A DNA stretch of 35,888 bases from Clostridia bacterium. Its GTDB lineage: Bacteria; Bacillota; Clostridia; Oscillospirales; Ruminococcaceae. Positions 1 to 8,383 of the stretch are shown here, piece after piece (the first letter of the stretch is position 1; each line of letters begins with the position of its first letter). A program made the position numbers and the translations under genes. Under the pieces are notes generated by a model. The model was not told the DNA's origin. It made no database searches and saw only the letters and a program-made list of their open reading frames with translations. Location of the stretch: assembly GCA_009929695.1 (NCBI GenBank), contig RZZW01000033.1, positions 1-35,888 on the forward strand. The letters are read 5' to 3'.

Positions 1-1047
1 GCGCAAAACAGCTACACAATTTCAATAATCGAGCGAAGCTGCATATACGCCGTCGTCGCTGTTTCAATGAACCTGCTCACGGGCTTCACAGGGCTTTTCA
101 GCTTGGGTCAGGCGGGCTTCATGGCAATAGGCGCATACGTCACGGCGATACTCACAATTCCGCCGCAGTCACGCGCGAGCGTTTATTATTTAAACGGCAT
201 AGCGGACTGGCTCGCAAACCTCTCGCTTCCGCTAGTCCCTGCGCTGCTTGTCGGCGGCATATTCGCGGCTGCTTTTGCGGCGCTCATCGGCATTCCGGTG
301 CTTCGCCTTAAAAGCGATTACTTAGCCATAGCGACGCTCGGCTTTGCCGAAATTATCCGCGCGTTAATCGCCGCGCCAGCGTTTGACCGCGTCACAAACG
401 GCAGCTACGGCCTTAAAAGCATACCGGCGTTTTCGTCGATATTTGTGCCTGTCGCCATCGCCGCCGTGTGCATTATCGTCATGGCGCTGCTTTTGCGCTC
501 AAGCTACGGCAGAGCGTTCAAGGCAATACGCGAGGACGAGGTCGCGGCAGAGGCAATGGGTATAAATTTATTCAAGCACAAGCAGCTTTCGTTTGTCATA
601 AGCAGCTTTTTCACAGGCGTTGGCGGCGGTCTGCTCGCCGTGTTTATGCGCTCGATAGACTCTAAAACGTTCCAAGTCTCACTGACCTACAACATTCTTC
701 TCATCGTCGTTTTGGGCGGCATCGGCAGCATAACAGGGTCTATAATCGGCAGCTTTCTCGTCATGGGCGGGCAGGAGTGGCTTCGTTTTTGCGACGAGCC
801 GATGTTCATCGGCAACTTCCAAATTCCGCTTTTCCGCACGGGCTTTCGCATGGTAATATTCTCCATTTTGCTCATGGCGGTCGTCCTTTTTTGGCGGCGC
901 GGCATCATGGGCGACAGAGAATTTTCGTGGCAGGGCTTGTTCGATTTCTGTAAAAGCATACCGCGGCGGATAAAAAATATCCCCTCGCATTTTAAGCGCA
1001 AAAAGCAAACCAAAATGCCCGAAATACGCAAAGGAGGCGAGAAATAA
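1..1047 (+). CDS. livM: Branched-chain amino acid ABC transporter permease LivM (5' partial)
   Basis: Inner-membrane permease of the high-affinity leucine/isoleucine/valine (LIV) importer, partner of LivH and of the LivG/LivF ATPases that follow. The reading frame is open from base 1, and the residues before the first ATG (position 67) already read as a family-typical segment running into MNLLTGFTGLFSLGQAGF. The gene therefore starts outside the window, and 67 is an internal Met. Several hydrophobic helices follow, with the family-typical EAMGIN stretch (EAA-like coupling loop) and a GGIGSITGSIIGS segment near the C-terminus. The C-terminal tail is lysine-rich and cytoplasmic. Its stop overlaps the livG start by one base (TAATG), implying translational coupling. 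livH and the binding-protein gene are presumably upstream and not visible. Confidence 0.93.
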   Translation, partial: AQNSYTISIIERSCIYAVVAVSMNLLTGFTGLFSLGQAGFMAIGAYVTAILTIPPQSRASVYYLNGIADWLANLSLPLVPALLVGGIFAAAFAALIGIPVLRLKSDYLAIATLGFAEIIRALIAAPAFDRVTNGSYGLKSIPAFSSIFVPVAIAAVCIIVMALLLRSSYGRAFKAIREDEVAAEAMGINLFKHKQLSFVISSFFTGVGGGLLAVFMRSIDSKTFQVSLTYNILLIVVLGGIGSITGSIIGSFLVMGGQEWLRFCDEPMFIGNFQIPLFRTGFRMVIFSILLMAVVLFWRRGIMGDREFSWQGLFDFCKSIPRRIKNIPSHFKRKKQTKMPEIRKGGEK

Positions 1048-1889
1048 TGGCAGAAGCAGTCCTGCACGTAGACCACGTAACAATGCAGTTTGGCGGCGTT
1101 ATCGCCGTTAACGACCTCTCGCTGGAAGTAAACAAGGGCGAAATAGTCGCGCTCATAGGCCCAAACGGCGCGGGCAAAACAACCGCGTTCAACTGCATAA
1201 CAGGCGTTTATGAGCCGACAAACGGAAGAGTCGATTTCCTCGGCAAGCCGATGGTAGAAAATTATCCGTCCGGCAAAATGAAAAAGCTTTACGCCGGCAA
1301 GGACAACGGAAAATACACAAATAAACTAAGCCTCACGCCCGATAAAATAACGGCGCTCGGCATTGCCCGCACATTTCAAAATATCCGCCTTTTCAAAAAT
1401 TTAACAGTGTTTGAAAACGTGCTTATTGCAAAGCATATGCACCTTAAAGCGAACGTTTTCACAGCCACGTTTGGGCTTAACGCAAAGGAAGAAGCCGCAA
1501 TGCGCGCCGAGTGCGACAAGCTTTTGCACATCGTCGGGCTTGATGACGTAAAGGACGATATAGCTTCATCTCTTCCGTATGGCAAGCAACGCCATCTTGA
1601 AATCGCGCGCGCACTAGCCACAAACCCGTCTCTGCTTTTGCTCGACGAGCCTGCGGCGGGCATGAACCCGCAGGAGTGCGTTGAGCTGACAGGCTTCATC
1701 AGGCAGATAAAGCAGGAGTTCGACCTCACCGTTTTCATGATAGAGCACCACATGAACCTCGTCATGGATATCTCCGACAAAATCTACGTGCTCAATTTCG
1801 GCGAGCTTCTCGCCGCGGGCACGCCTGACGAAATACAGGCAAACGACGCTGTTATCGACGCATATTTGGGGGTGAGCGAGGATGAGTGA
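1047..1889 (+). CDS. livG: Branched-chain amino acid ABC transporter ATP-binding protein LivG
   Basis: Cytoplasmic ATPase that powers LIV import together with LivF. Walker A GPNGAGKTT is at residues 38-46. The signature region reads LPYGKQRHLEIARALA rather than canonical LSGGQ, a common LivG variant, followed by Walker B LLLLDEPAAGMNPQE and the H-loop EHHMNLVM. An insertion of about 25 residues after the first beta sheet (around residues 72-95, containing YAGKDNGKYT) makes it 280 aa against about 255 for the enterobacterial protein. AAAGGAGGCGAG at 1030-1041 is the ribosome binding site. It overlaps livM by 1 base and livF by 8 bases, so the three genes form one operon. Confidence 0.95.
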   Translation: MAEAVLHVDHVTMQFGGVIAVNDLSLEVNKGEIVALIGPNGAGKTTAFNCITGVYEPTNGRVDFLGKPMVENYPSGKMKKLYAGKDNGKYTNKLSLTPDKITALGIARTFQNIRLFKNLTVFENVLIAKHMHLKANVFTATFGLNAKEEAAMRAECDKLLHIVGLDDVKDDIASSLPYGKQRHLEIARALATNPSLLLLDEPAAGMNPQECVELTGFIRQIKQEFDLTVFMIEHHMNLVMDISDKIYVLNFGELLAAGTPDEIQANDAVIDAYLGVSEDE

Positions 1890-2601
1890 ATTTCTGCATC
1901 TTGAAAATTTATCTGTATCCTACGGCGGCATAAAAGCTGTTAAGGGCGTTACACTCGATGTTCCGCAGGGCAAAATAATCACGCTCATAGGCGCAAACGG
2001 CGCGGGCAAAAGCACAATTTTGCGCACAATAGCCGGCCTTGTGCCCGCCGAAGCAGGCAGAGTGACCTTTGAGGGCGCGTATATCTCCGGCATGGCTCCG
2101 TATGATATAGTCGGGCGCGGCATCACGCTTGTGCCCGAGGGTCGCCACGTTTTTCCGGATTTATCGGTCGTTGAAAACCTCCGCATAGGCGCATATCTTC
2201 GCAAGGACGATTTAACGACGGATTTAGAGTACGTCTATAAGCTGTTTCCGCGCCTTAAAGAGCGAAGCTGGCAGGCGGCGGGCACGCTTTCGGGCGGCGA
2301 GCAGCAAATGCTTGCAGTTGGTCGCGCGCTCATGAGCCGCCCCAAGCTTATAATGATGGACGAACCGAGCCTCGGCCTTGCGCCGCTCATAGTCAAGGAT
2401 ATTTTCAATATAATCAAAACAGTAAACAGCGACGGCATAACGGTGCTGCTCATTGAGCAAAACGCGAATATGGCGCTGAAAATAGCCGACTGGGCATACG
2501 TCCTCGAAACAGGCGAGCTTACGCTTCAAGGCACAGGCGCAGAGCTTCTCGCGAACAGCGAGATAAAAGCCGCGTATCTAGGCTCAACCCGCAAAAAGTA
2601 A
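1882..2601 (+). CDS. livF: Branched-chain amino acid ABC transporter ATP-binding protein LivF
   Basis: Second ATPase subunit of the LIV importer. Walker A GANGAGKST is at residues 37-45, followed by the ABC signature LSGGEQQMLAVGRALM, Walker B LIMMDEPSLGLAPL and the H-loop IEQNANMAL. The 239-aa length is typical of LivF. The start lies inside the end of livG (8-base overlap) and uses the GA-rich GGGGGTGAGCGAGG directly upstream. It is the last gene of the operon; a long hairpin follows 11 bases after the stop. Confidence 0.95.
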   Translation: MSEFLHLENLSVSYGGIKAVKGVTLDVPQGKIITLIGANGAGKSTILRTIAGLVPAEAGRVTFEGAYISGMAPYDIVGRGITLVPEGRHVFPDLSVVENLRIGAYLRKDDLTTDLEYVYKLFPRLKERSWQAAGTLSGGEQQMLAVGRALMSRPKLIMMDEPSLGLAPLIVKDIFNIIKTVNSDGITVLLIEQNANMALKIADWAYVLETGELTLQGTGAELLANSEIKAAYLGSTRKK

Positions 2602-2611
2602 CACATATTAT

Positions 2612-2656
2612 AATAGGCTGTTGCAGGTGTGAAATACACATCCGCAGCAGCCTATT
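2612..2656. terminator. Long stem-loop after livF
   Basis: The arms AATAGGCTGTTGC (2612-2624) and GCAGCAGCCTATT (2644-2656) pair and continue inward through GTGTG/CACAT to a 5-nt AAATA loop, a stem of about 20 bp with few mismatches. It starts 11 bases after the liv operon stop. No T-run follows, so it is either a 3'-end processing or stabilising hairpin or a weak terminator. It abuts the repeat at 2656-2738. Confidence 0.5.
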
Positions 2657-2738
2657 GTCATTCTGAGCGAAGCGAAGAATCTTTTGCGCATCGCCACAGG
2701 CTTTAAGATTCTTCGTCGCTTCGCTCCTCAGAATGACA
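2656..2738. repeat. Palindromic TGTCATTCTGAG repeat, copy 1
   Basis: An imperfect inverted repeat opens with TGTCATTCTGAGCGAAGCG and AAGAATCTTT and closes with AAGATTCTTCGTCGC and CTCAGAATGACA. The same ends and AAGAATCT/AGATTCTT inner arms recur at 11269-11348 and 14372-14450. It carries no ORF. It behaves as a dispersed REP/MITE-like intergenic palindrome; whether it is mobilised in trans is not visible here. Confidence 0.8.
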
Positions 2739-2798
2739 ACGGCTTGCAACTTTTACAAAACTTTTAAGTCGAAACCTCCTCAAAATAGGTAAGCTTTG

Positions 2799-2827
2799 TT
2801 GTAAAAAAAGCGCTGAAAGTGTATAAT
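2799..2827 (+). promoter_or_regulatory. Sigma-A-type promoter of the GGDEF gene
   Basis: TTGTAA (2799-2804), a 17-base spacer, and a perfect TATAAT (2822-2827). It lies 38 bases before the ATG at 2865, and AAGGGAG (2851-2857) is a good ribosome binding site. Confidence 0.6.
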
Positions 2828-2864
2828 ACTTAAATAATATATGTTAATTTAAGGGAGAAAAACT

Positions 2865-4493
2865 ATGCAGGCAGAAAAAAGCAGGCTTGAGCACCTATTT
2901 GCGGTGCTGTTTGCGCTGTGCATATGTGCCGGCATTGTTATATGTATTGTCGTCAACGGCAATTTCAGCACAAACATAGAAAAGCTCGGCAGCGACACCG
3001 TTGAAAAGCTTAACAGCGACTGGGCACAGGTGACGGACGCGGGCGCTGTGAGCGTTACGCTGCCCGCAAACATCAAAACAGAGGGTGGCAGCGCCACGCT
3101 TGCGCGCGATATCACAGCTAAAAAGGGCACACAGCTTCTTGTGCCGACCTCTCAGCAGTCGCTATCCGCGTTTATCGACGGGCGTCAAATCTATAGCGGC
3201 GCTGAAATAACACACTCCGTCTTTGGCTACGCCATGGGCAAGGCGTTCAACATCATAACAATCGACGCCGACGTGACAGACGCAAAGCTGACGCTTGTTT
3301 TCACGAGCCAAACCGTCTTTAAAAGCTTTAATGAAAACGACATCTACATAGGCACGCCGCTCGGCATTATAATGCACATAATAAAAAGCAATATCACGCT
3401 GATGTCGATGTGCTTTGCGATAATGCTCATAGGTATATTGCTGCTTTTGGCGGATATAGTTCTGCGCGTCGCGGGCAAATTAAAGAAAAACAGCGGGTTT
3501 GGCTACATCGGCATTTTCGCAATGCTGTCCTCGTTTTGGATAGTGACAGACTCTGTTATGCTGCAATTTATAAGCGATAACCTGTCAACAATGTTCACGA
3601 TGTCCTACTTCACCTTCATGCTGCTGCCGATACCGTTTTTGCTATATCTTCACACCATGCTCGAAAAGGGGCAAAAGCTCACGAGCGCGCTTTGCTGCGC
3701 CGCAATGCTCAATTATTTAATCACCATAATTTTATTTGTTGCGGGCGTCGCACTGCCGTATTTGTTGCTCATGACTCACGCTGTCATCATCGCGACAGCA
3801 GTTGCGTCTGTATACCTCTGCGTCACGGCAGACGAAAAGCAGAGCGGCACCGTGCCCTCGCGCGAGCTTACATACAGCATAATAGTGCTTTGCATAACAG
3901 GCTTTTTGGCGCTCATATCATTTTACATAAATCCTGACGGAAGATACGCCGTCGTGTTCTGCATAGGGCTTGCATTGTTTATCGCGTTTCTGATATTCGG
4001 CTCGGCGCGCAAGGCTGTTTTGCTGCTTTGCACAAATGTCGAAAACACTGTGTATAACCACATAGCCTACACCGACACGCTGACAAGCCTTGCTAACCGC
4101 GTTGCGCTTGAACGCGAAAACAACGCCACACACCAAAGTGCGGGCGTTGCAGTGTTTTGTATGGATATAACAAATCTGCGCGGCATAAACGCCAAAAACG
4201 GCTACGGCGCAGGCAATGATATTCTGCGTGAATTTGCCCGCTGCTTAACAAAAGCGGGCGCTGACGGCAACTATCGCACAGACGGCGACGAGTTTGCCGC
4301 CGTGCTGTACAACATGCGCGCAATGGACGTCACGCGCTACGTCTCGCGCCTTGAGGCGTGCGTGAGCGATTATAACAACCACGCGCTTTTGCCAATAAGC
4401 TACACCATCGGCAACGCAATAGGCACAAGCGGCGAGTCTCTTTTAAAGCTTCTCGACGATGCCCGCCAAATGCGCACAGCCAAAGGCCGGTAA
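2865..4493 (+). CDS. Multi-pass membrane protein with C-terminal degenerate GGDEF domain
   Basis: 542 aa. An N-terminal anchor helix (about 12-32) precedes an extracytoplasmic domain of about 140 residues. A block of about seven or eight hydrophobic helices (about 170-390) follows, then a GGDEF-like domain (about 400-540). The architecture resembles 7TMR-DISM diguanylate cyclases that sense an external ligand. Domain landmarks are YTDTLTSLANR, then DITNLRGINAKNGYGAGND, then RTDGDEF with DGDEF at residues 473-477. The first Gly of GGDEF is Asp and no RxxD inhibitory site is evident just upstream, so catalytic activity is doubtful. It may be a c-di-GMP or GTP sensor, or a weak cyclase. It is monocistronic, with its own promoter and a convergent neighbour. 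Confidence 0.82.
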   Translation: MQAEKSRLEHLFAVLFALCICAGIVICIVVNGNFSTNIEKLGSDTVEKLNSDWAQVTDAGAVSVTLPANIKTEGGSATLARDITAKKGTQLLVPTSQQSLSAFIDGRQIYSGAEITHSVFGYAMGKAFNIITIDADVTDAKLTLVFTSQTVFKSFNENDIYIGTPLGIIMHIIKSNITLMSMCFAIMLIGILLLLADIVLRVAGKLKKNSGFGYIGIFAMLSSFWIVTDSVMLQFISDNLSTMFTMSYFTFMLLPIPFLLYLHTMLEKGQKLTSALCCAAMLNYLITIILFVAGVALPYLLLMTHAVIIATAVASVYLCVTADEKQSGTVPSRELTYSIIVLCITGFLALISFYINPDGRYAVVFCIGLALFIAFLIFGSARKAVLLLCTNVENTVYNHIAYTDTLTSLANRVALERENNATHQSAGVAVFCMDITNLRGINAKNGYGAGNDILREFARCLTKAGADGNYRTDGDEFAAVLYNMRAMDVTRYVSRLEACVSDYNNHALLPISYTIGNAIGTSGESLLKLLDDARQMRTAKGR

Positions 4494-4501
4494 AATGCAC
4501 C

Positions 4502-4574
4502 GTAGGGCGTGACGACCTCGGCACGCCGCTAGTTGTGTGCAAAGCTTACAGCACGCCGAGTCGTCGTGCCCTAC
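4502..4574. repeat. GTAGGG...CCCTAC intergenic element, interior type I
   Basis: An inverted repeat begins GTAGGGCGTGACGACCTCGG and ends GCCGAGTCGTCGTGCCCTAC. It sits between two convergent genes. The same interior occurs complete at 24548-24626 and as a right half at 11177-11202. No ORF. It may also act as a transcript-end hairpin for the GGDEF gene. Confidence 0.75.
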
Positions 4575-4588
4575 GCACTGTGCAAGAT

Positions 4589-4620
4589 TGTAACGGACGC
4601 CATACATGGCGTCCGTTACA
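4589..4620. repeat. Perfect 15-bp-arm palindrome between convergent genes
   Basis: TGTAACGGACGCCAT (4589-4603) and its exact complement (4606-4620) are separated by AC. A degraded copy (GGACGCCAT, ATGGCATCC) lies at 11221-11242, again next to the GTAGGG-type interior I, so the two elements travel as a pair. It lies 11 bases beyond the stop of the minus-strand HPr gene and may form its transcript end. Confidence 0.7.
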
Positions 4621-4631
4621 TCGGTGAGCTT

Positions 4632-4889
4632 TCAATAATTTTCCTTGAAAAATTCCTCAAGCTCCTTGCAAACGGCGGCTTCGCCCTCTCCGTTGACGCT
4701 CACCGTCACGGTTTCACCGCATTTCACCGCCATTTCCATAAGCGCAAAAAGGTGCGCGGCGTTTGCTTTGCGCGCTCCGCAGGTCACTGTCACCTCGCAT
4801 GGCTCTGCGATAAGACGCTTCACCATCATTGTCGCGGGGCGTGCGTGAAGCCCAAGCTCACTTGTTATAGTGTAATTAAATGATGTCAT
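4632..4889 (-). CDS. HPr-family phosphocarrier protein lacking Ser46
   Basis: 85 aa, the usual HPr length. HPr carries phosphate from enzyme I (PEP) to PTS sugar permeases. The active site GLHARPA puts His at residue 15 and Arg at 17, exactly as in classical HPr. In Firmicutes, HPr kinase modifies Ser46; here residue 46 is His, in KANAAHLFALM where KSIMGVM-type sequence is expected. The protein can therefore probably accept phosphate at His15 but not undergo Ser46 control, the reverse of Crh. It may serve as a paralogue or a regulatory HPr in other systems. A TATAAT (complement of 4922-4927) and AAAGGA lie upstream; no convincing -35. No other PTS gene is adjacent. Confidence 0.88.
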   Translation of the reverse strand: MTSFNYTITSELGLHARPATMMVKRLIAEPCEVTVTCGARKANAAHLFALMEMAVKCGETVTVSVNGEGEAAVCKELEEFFKENY

Positions 4890-5025
4890 CGGCGCTATTT
4901 TCCTTTCGCTTCATTAGCTCCATTATACAACGCGCCGCCAAAATTTACACTGTGCAAACTGCACATTGTTTTGTAATTAAATTTGCCAAAATTAACAGTT
5001 TATATAATAGAAGGAGATTCCTAAA

Positions 5026-5883
5026 ATGAAAAAACTAGCAGCGTTTATCACCGCCGTTTTTATGCTTGTCACGCTATCCGCCTGCGGGTCGTCAGCTTCG
5101 GTGAGCAGTGAAAATTATCTTAAAGCAGTAATTGTAAGCCATGCAGACGGCACTGTAAAGGTGTCCGCAAATAATCAAGAGCTTGCGTTTTCGGACAAAG
5201 AGCTCGCCGCCGCGCCCGAGCTTACGGCAGGCGATGAGGTCTTTTTGACATATACCGGAACAATCAAGGACGCCGACACCTCCGCCGCTCACCTCACAGC
5301 CGTAGCGCTTGTTGCCGAGCTGCAATCAGAGCAAGCAGAAGAGCCGGCACAGTCGGAAGAGGTCGTCGAGCCTGATTACACAAAGACAGCCACGTTCTAC
5401 GGCATGGTCAAAAACGCGTCGATGAACAACTTCACAGTCGAAAACGGCAACGGCATGTCGGAGGATTTTCACATAAACGACAACACCGTTTTCAGCACAA
5501 TAGACGGCTTCCTTGAGGGCATAATGGTCACCGTCACCTACACAGGCAACTACAAAGACGCAAACACCTGCAACGTCATAAGCGTCGCCGAGGACGCAAA
5601 CAACGTCACCCCAAAAGAGGATGAGGCGGCCTCGTCGTCAAGCAGCAGCGTAGCCCCAAGCGGCGACGTCTCAAGCCTTGTCGGCACAATCTCCGAAGCG
5701 TCGATGAGCAATCTTGTAATCGACGCGCAGTCCGGCGAGCAGATAGTGTTCTTCCTCGACGACAGCACAAAAATCAACATCGACGGCGGAATTGCACTCG
5801 GCAAAACGGTCACAGTCGTATACACCGGCAAGCTTGACGGAAACAACGCCAACAGCTGCACCGTCGTGAGCGTCACAGGCTAA
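5026..5883 (+). CDS. Lipoprotein with three tandem beta-rich repeats
   Basis: 285 aa. The N-terminus MKKLAAFITAVFMLVTLSAC is a lipoprotein signal with lipobox LSAC, lipidated at Cys20, so the product is anchored on the outer face of the membrane. The mature part holds three related units of about 65-70 residues. Each ends in a V.VTYTGxxKDANTxxxxxV-like strand: VFLTYTG, then VTVTYTG, then VTVVYTG. Acidic (EQAEEPAQSEEVVEPD) and Ser-rich (AASSSSSSVAPSG) linkers separate them. The function is not recognised; the fold may be OB-like. AAGGAG at 5011-5016 is the ribosome binding site. A T-free AT-rich gap of 110 bases separates it from the export cassette, so it may or may not be co-transcribed. Confidence 0.8.
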   Translation: MKKLAAFITAVFMLVTLSACGSSASVSSENYLKAVIVSHADGTVKVSANNQELAFSDKELAAAPELTAGDEVFLTYTGTIKDADTSAAHLTAVALVAELQSEQAEEPAQSEEVVEPDYTKTATFYGMVKNASMNNFTVENGNGMSEDFHINDNTVFSTIDGFLEGIMVTVTYTGNYKDANTCNVISVAEDANNVTPKEDEAASSSSSSVAPSGDVSSLVGTISEASMSNLVIDAQSGEQIVFFLDDSTKINIDGGIALGKTVTVVYTGKLDGNNANSCTVVSVTG

Positions 5884-5993
5884 ATTTAACATTAAAAGTA
5901 GTTAAAAGCATATACAATTATGCATTTATAATGTATAATAGTGTTAAAATTGTAAAATTATGTCGTAAATCTTAAATTGCGGGAGAGTTATGT

Positions 5994-7510
5994 ATGAAAA
6001 AGAAAATCCTTGCGGTAACATCAGTCGCACTCGTAATGGTGCTCTGCGGAGTGCTGTTTTCGTCGTGAAAAAAAACATGCCCACCGTCGACACCGCGCCG
6101 ACAGCAACGCCAATTTCACAGGGCACGCTTGAAAACACAATCACAACAATGTGCACAGTCGCCAGCGCAAGCAGCGTCGATGTCGCAACGTCCGTCAGCG
6201 CACCAATCAAAGAGATACTCGCGCACGTCGGCGACACCGTCGTAAAAGATCAAGTGCTTTGCCGCCTTGACTCAACCTCGCTCGAGACTGATTTGACGCT
6301 AAAGCAAAAGGCGCTCACAGCCGCGCAGGACGCGTATAATGCGTCCGTCACCGCCGCCGAGACAACGCTCGCACGCGCACAGGCCGACTTTTCAAAGGTC
6401 TACGACGCCCAAAACACCGCCCTCGCCGCGCTGAACGCCAAAAAAGAACAGCTAGCAACAGAGGACGCAAATAACGCGATAGCCGCGACGAATAGCGGTG
6501 TAAAAGATGCTCTGAACACGCAGTCAATATGGGAAGAGCGCTACAACAAAATCGTTTCCGGCGTCACATTTTATGGTGACAACTGGATTGAGGTCGCGTC
6601 TCCTGAGGCTGTTCCGACAGGTGAGACAATTAAGACGATAGTGGATGCAAGCAACGCCGTAACAGATGCGCGCAACGCCTTTGAAGCTGCAAAAGCCTCC
6701 GCGTTCCCTAATGCATACGCAACCTGCTACGCCCGCGTTGCCGAGGCTCATGCGGATGTCATCGCCCCGCTTCAAGAGGCATATAACGCAGCGGTAAAAT
6801 CGGCTGAAACCTCCGCAACCTTAGCCAACCGCTCAATAGCCGACGCGCAGACGGCTCTCAACACAACAAAAAAAGCAACCACCAGCGTCGACACTGCAAA
6901 ACGCGACGTTGAAGAAGCGCAGAAAAAGCTCACGGAATGTGAAGTCAAAGCGCCCGCCGCAGGCACAATCGTCTCCACAAAAGCGGCCATCAACGCCACA
7001 CCTGTCGCGGCAGATGCGCTGTTCAGTATTTCCAACAACTCCGATTTCAAGGTCACAGGCTTACTTAATGAGTACGACTCAACGCGCGTCACAGTTGGTA
7101 TGCGCGCAAAGGTCACAACAGACGCTACAGGCGAAGCTGTCATGGAGGGCACGGTGTCGCTCATCTCTCCGCAGGCGACGGACGCAAGCGGAAACTTCAC
7201 CGTAACAGTCAACATCACAAGCCCCGAAGATCAGCTTCGCGGCGGCATGACGGGCAAGCTGCGCATAGTGCTTGAGGGCGCGGACGACTGCTTCTACGTC
7301 GCAGCCGACAGCATCGGCATGGACGAGGACGGCAACAGCGTGATATATGTAGTGCCCGCCGCAGACCCAAGCGCGTCCTCAACAGCTATAAAAGAGAGCG
7401 ACGCAAAGGCAATTAAGGTCGAGACAGGCGTTGTAACAGACTACTATACGCAAATTATATCCGACGAATTGACGGCGGATATGCAGGTGCTAGACACCCC
7501 ACTGATGTAA
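5994..7510 (+). CDS. MacA/HlyD-type periplasmic-adaptor-like protein, frameshifted near N-terminus
   Basis: Membrane-fusion subunit of a MacAB-type exporter. The visible domains are a biotinyl-lipoyl-like half-motif (VSAPIKEILAHVGDTVVKDQVLCRLD), a long alpha-helical coiled-coil hairpin with many Ala/Glu/Lys, and the second lipoyl half (CEVKAPAAGTIVSTKAAIN). A beta-barrel region (VTGLLNEYD to GGMTGKLRIVL) and a membrane-proximal domain follow. The natural start is ATG 5994 with GCGGGAGAG upstream; it encodes a normal anchor, MKKKILAVTSVALVMVLCGV, but hits TGA at 6066-6068. The body continues in the -1 frame. One extra T in TTTT (6057-6060) would join the two as LFFVVKKNMPTV. A start at 5990 gives an uninterrupted ORF but destroys the anchor. 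The gene is therefore either mutated, phase-variable, or carries a sequencing error. Confidence 0.8.
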
Positions 7511-7522
7511 CGGGTGACGTCA

Positions 7523-8383
7523 ATGGATAAAAACGAAATTAAACAAAACCCCGCGCCAAAGCTATGCAGCATAGCCGCGTCGTGCCCTAATTTCAAGGAA
7601 GCGCCGCCTCAAAAAAGACGCAGCGCAAACGACGAGCCTGTCATGGATAAGCTGCCAACCGAAAGCATCACAGGCAAAACAAAGCTGCTTATCGAAGCCA
7701 AGGACATCATTCGCTCGTTCCAAATAGGCAAGGACGAGACGCTTGAGGTGCTGCACGGCATCAATCTTAAAATATACGAGAGCGAATTTGTCGCCATCGT
7801 CGGCGCGTCCGGCAGCGGAAAATCAACATTTATGAACATCGTCGGAGCGCTTGACCGCCCGACAAGCGGCACAATAATGCTCAACGGCGTAAACCTTGAA
7901 AAGGCGAGCGACGATAAATTGAGCTATATCCGCAGCAAGGAGATAGGCTTCGTCTTTCAGTCGTACAACCTCATCGGCCGCACAACGGCGCTCGACAACG
8001 TAGAGCTGCCCATGATGTACGCCGACACCCCGACCTCAAAGCGCAAGGACCGCGCGATGGAGATGCTAAAGCTTGTCGGCATGGATGACCGCGCAGACCA
8101 TATGCCAAACGAGATGTCCGGCGGCCAAAATCAGCGCGTCGCAATAGCCCGCGCAATGGCAAACGACCCCAAAATTATCTTTGCCGACGAGCCAACAGGT
8201 GCGCTCGACAGCAAAACAGGCCATCTTGTTATGGATATCTTCCATACTCTGCACGAAAAGCAGGGCAAAACAATACTTTTCGTCACACACAGCCCCGAGC
8301 TTGCCGAGGAATGCGAACGCGTCGTCACCATAAAGGACGGCACGGTAATCAGCGACAGAAGGGGGGACGGAAAGAATGCGTGA
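7523..8383 (+). CDS. MacB/LolD-type ABC transporter ATP-binding protein
   Basis: ATPase of the export cassette, partner of the adaptor before it and the permease after it. Walker A GASGSGKST, Q-loop FVFQSYNLIGRTTALDNVELP, signature MSGGQNQRVAIARAMA, Walker B IIFADEPTGALDSKTG and switch THSPELAEEC place it in the MacB/LolD/FtsE group. An unusual hydrophilic N-terminal extension of about 45 residues precedes the domain. The ATG at 7523 is preferred because GGGTG (7512-7516) sits 6 bases upstream. A GTG at 7514 would have no ribosome binding site, and Met at 7643 remains possible. It follows the adaptor by 12 bases and overlaps the permease by 8. Confidence 0.92.
   Translation: MDKNEIKQNPAPKLCSIAASCPNFKEAPPQKRRSANDEPVMDKLPTESITGKTKLLIEAKDIIRSFQIGKDETLEVLHGINLKIYESEFVAIVGASGSGKSTFMNIVGALDRPTSGTIMLNGVNLEKASDDKLSYIRSKEIGFVFQSYNLIGRTTALDNVELPMMYADTPTSKRKDRAMEMLKLVGMDDRADHMPNEMSGGQNQRVAIARAMANDPKIIFADEPTGALDSKTGHLVMDIFHTLHEKQGKTILFVTHSPELAEECERVVTIKDGTVISDRRGDGKNA

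Noticed and set aside
4533..4883. 116-codon plus-strand ORF
   Set aside because: It is antisense to the HPr gene, which has a canonical active site. It begins inside an intergenic repeat.
5003..5008. TATAAT as promoter of the lipoprotein gene
   Set aside because: It is only 8 bases ahead of the ribosome binding site, so the transcript would start within that site. No suitable -35 is in place.
6054..6070. Programmed -1 frameshifting in the adaptor gene
   Set aside because: The T4 run is not a standard X-XXY-YYZ slippery heptamer and no clear downstream pseudoknot was seen. A base loss or sequence error is simpler.
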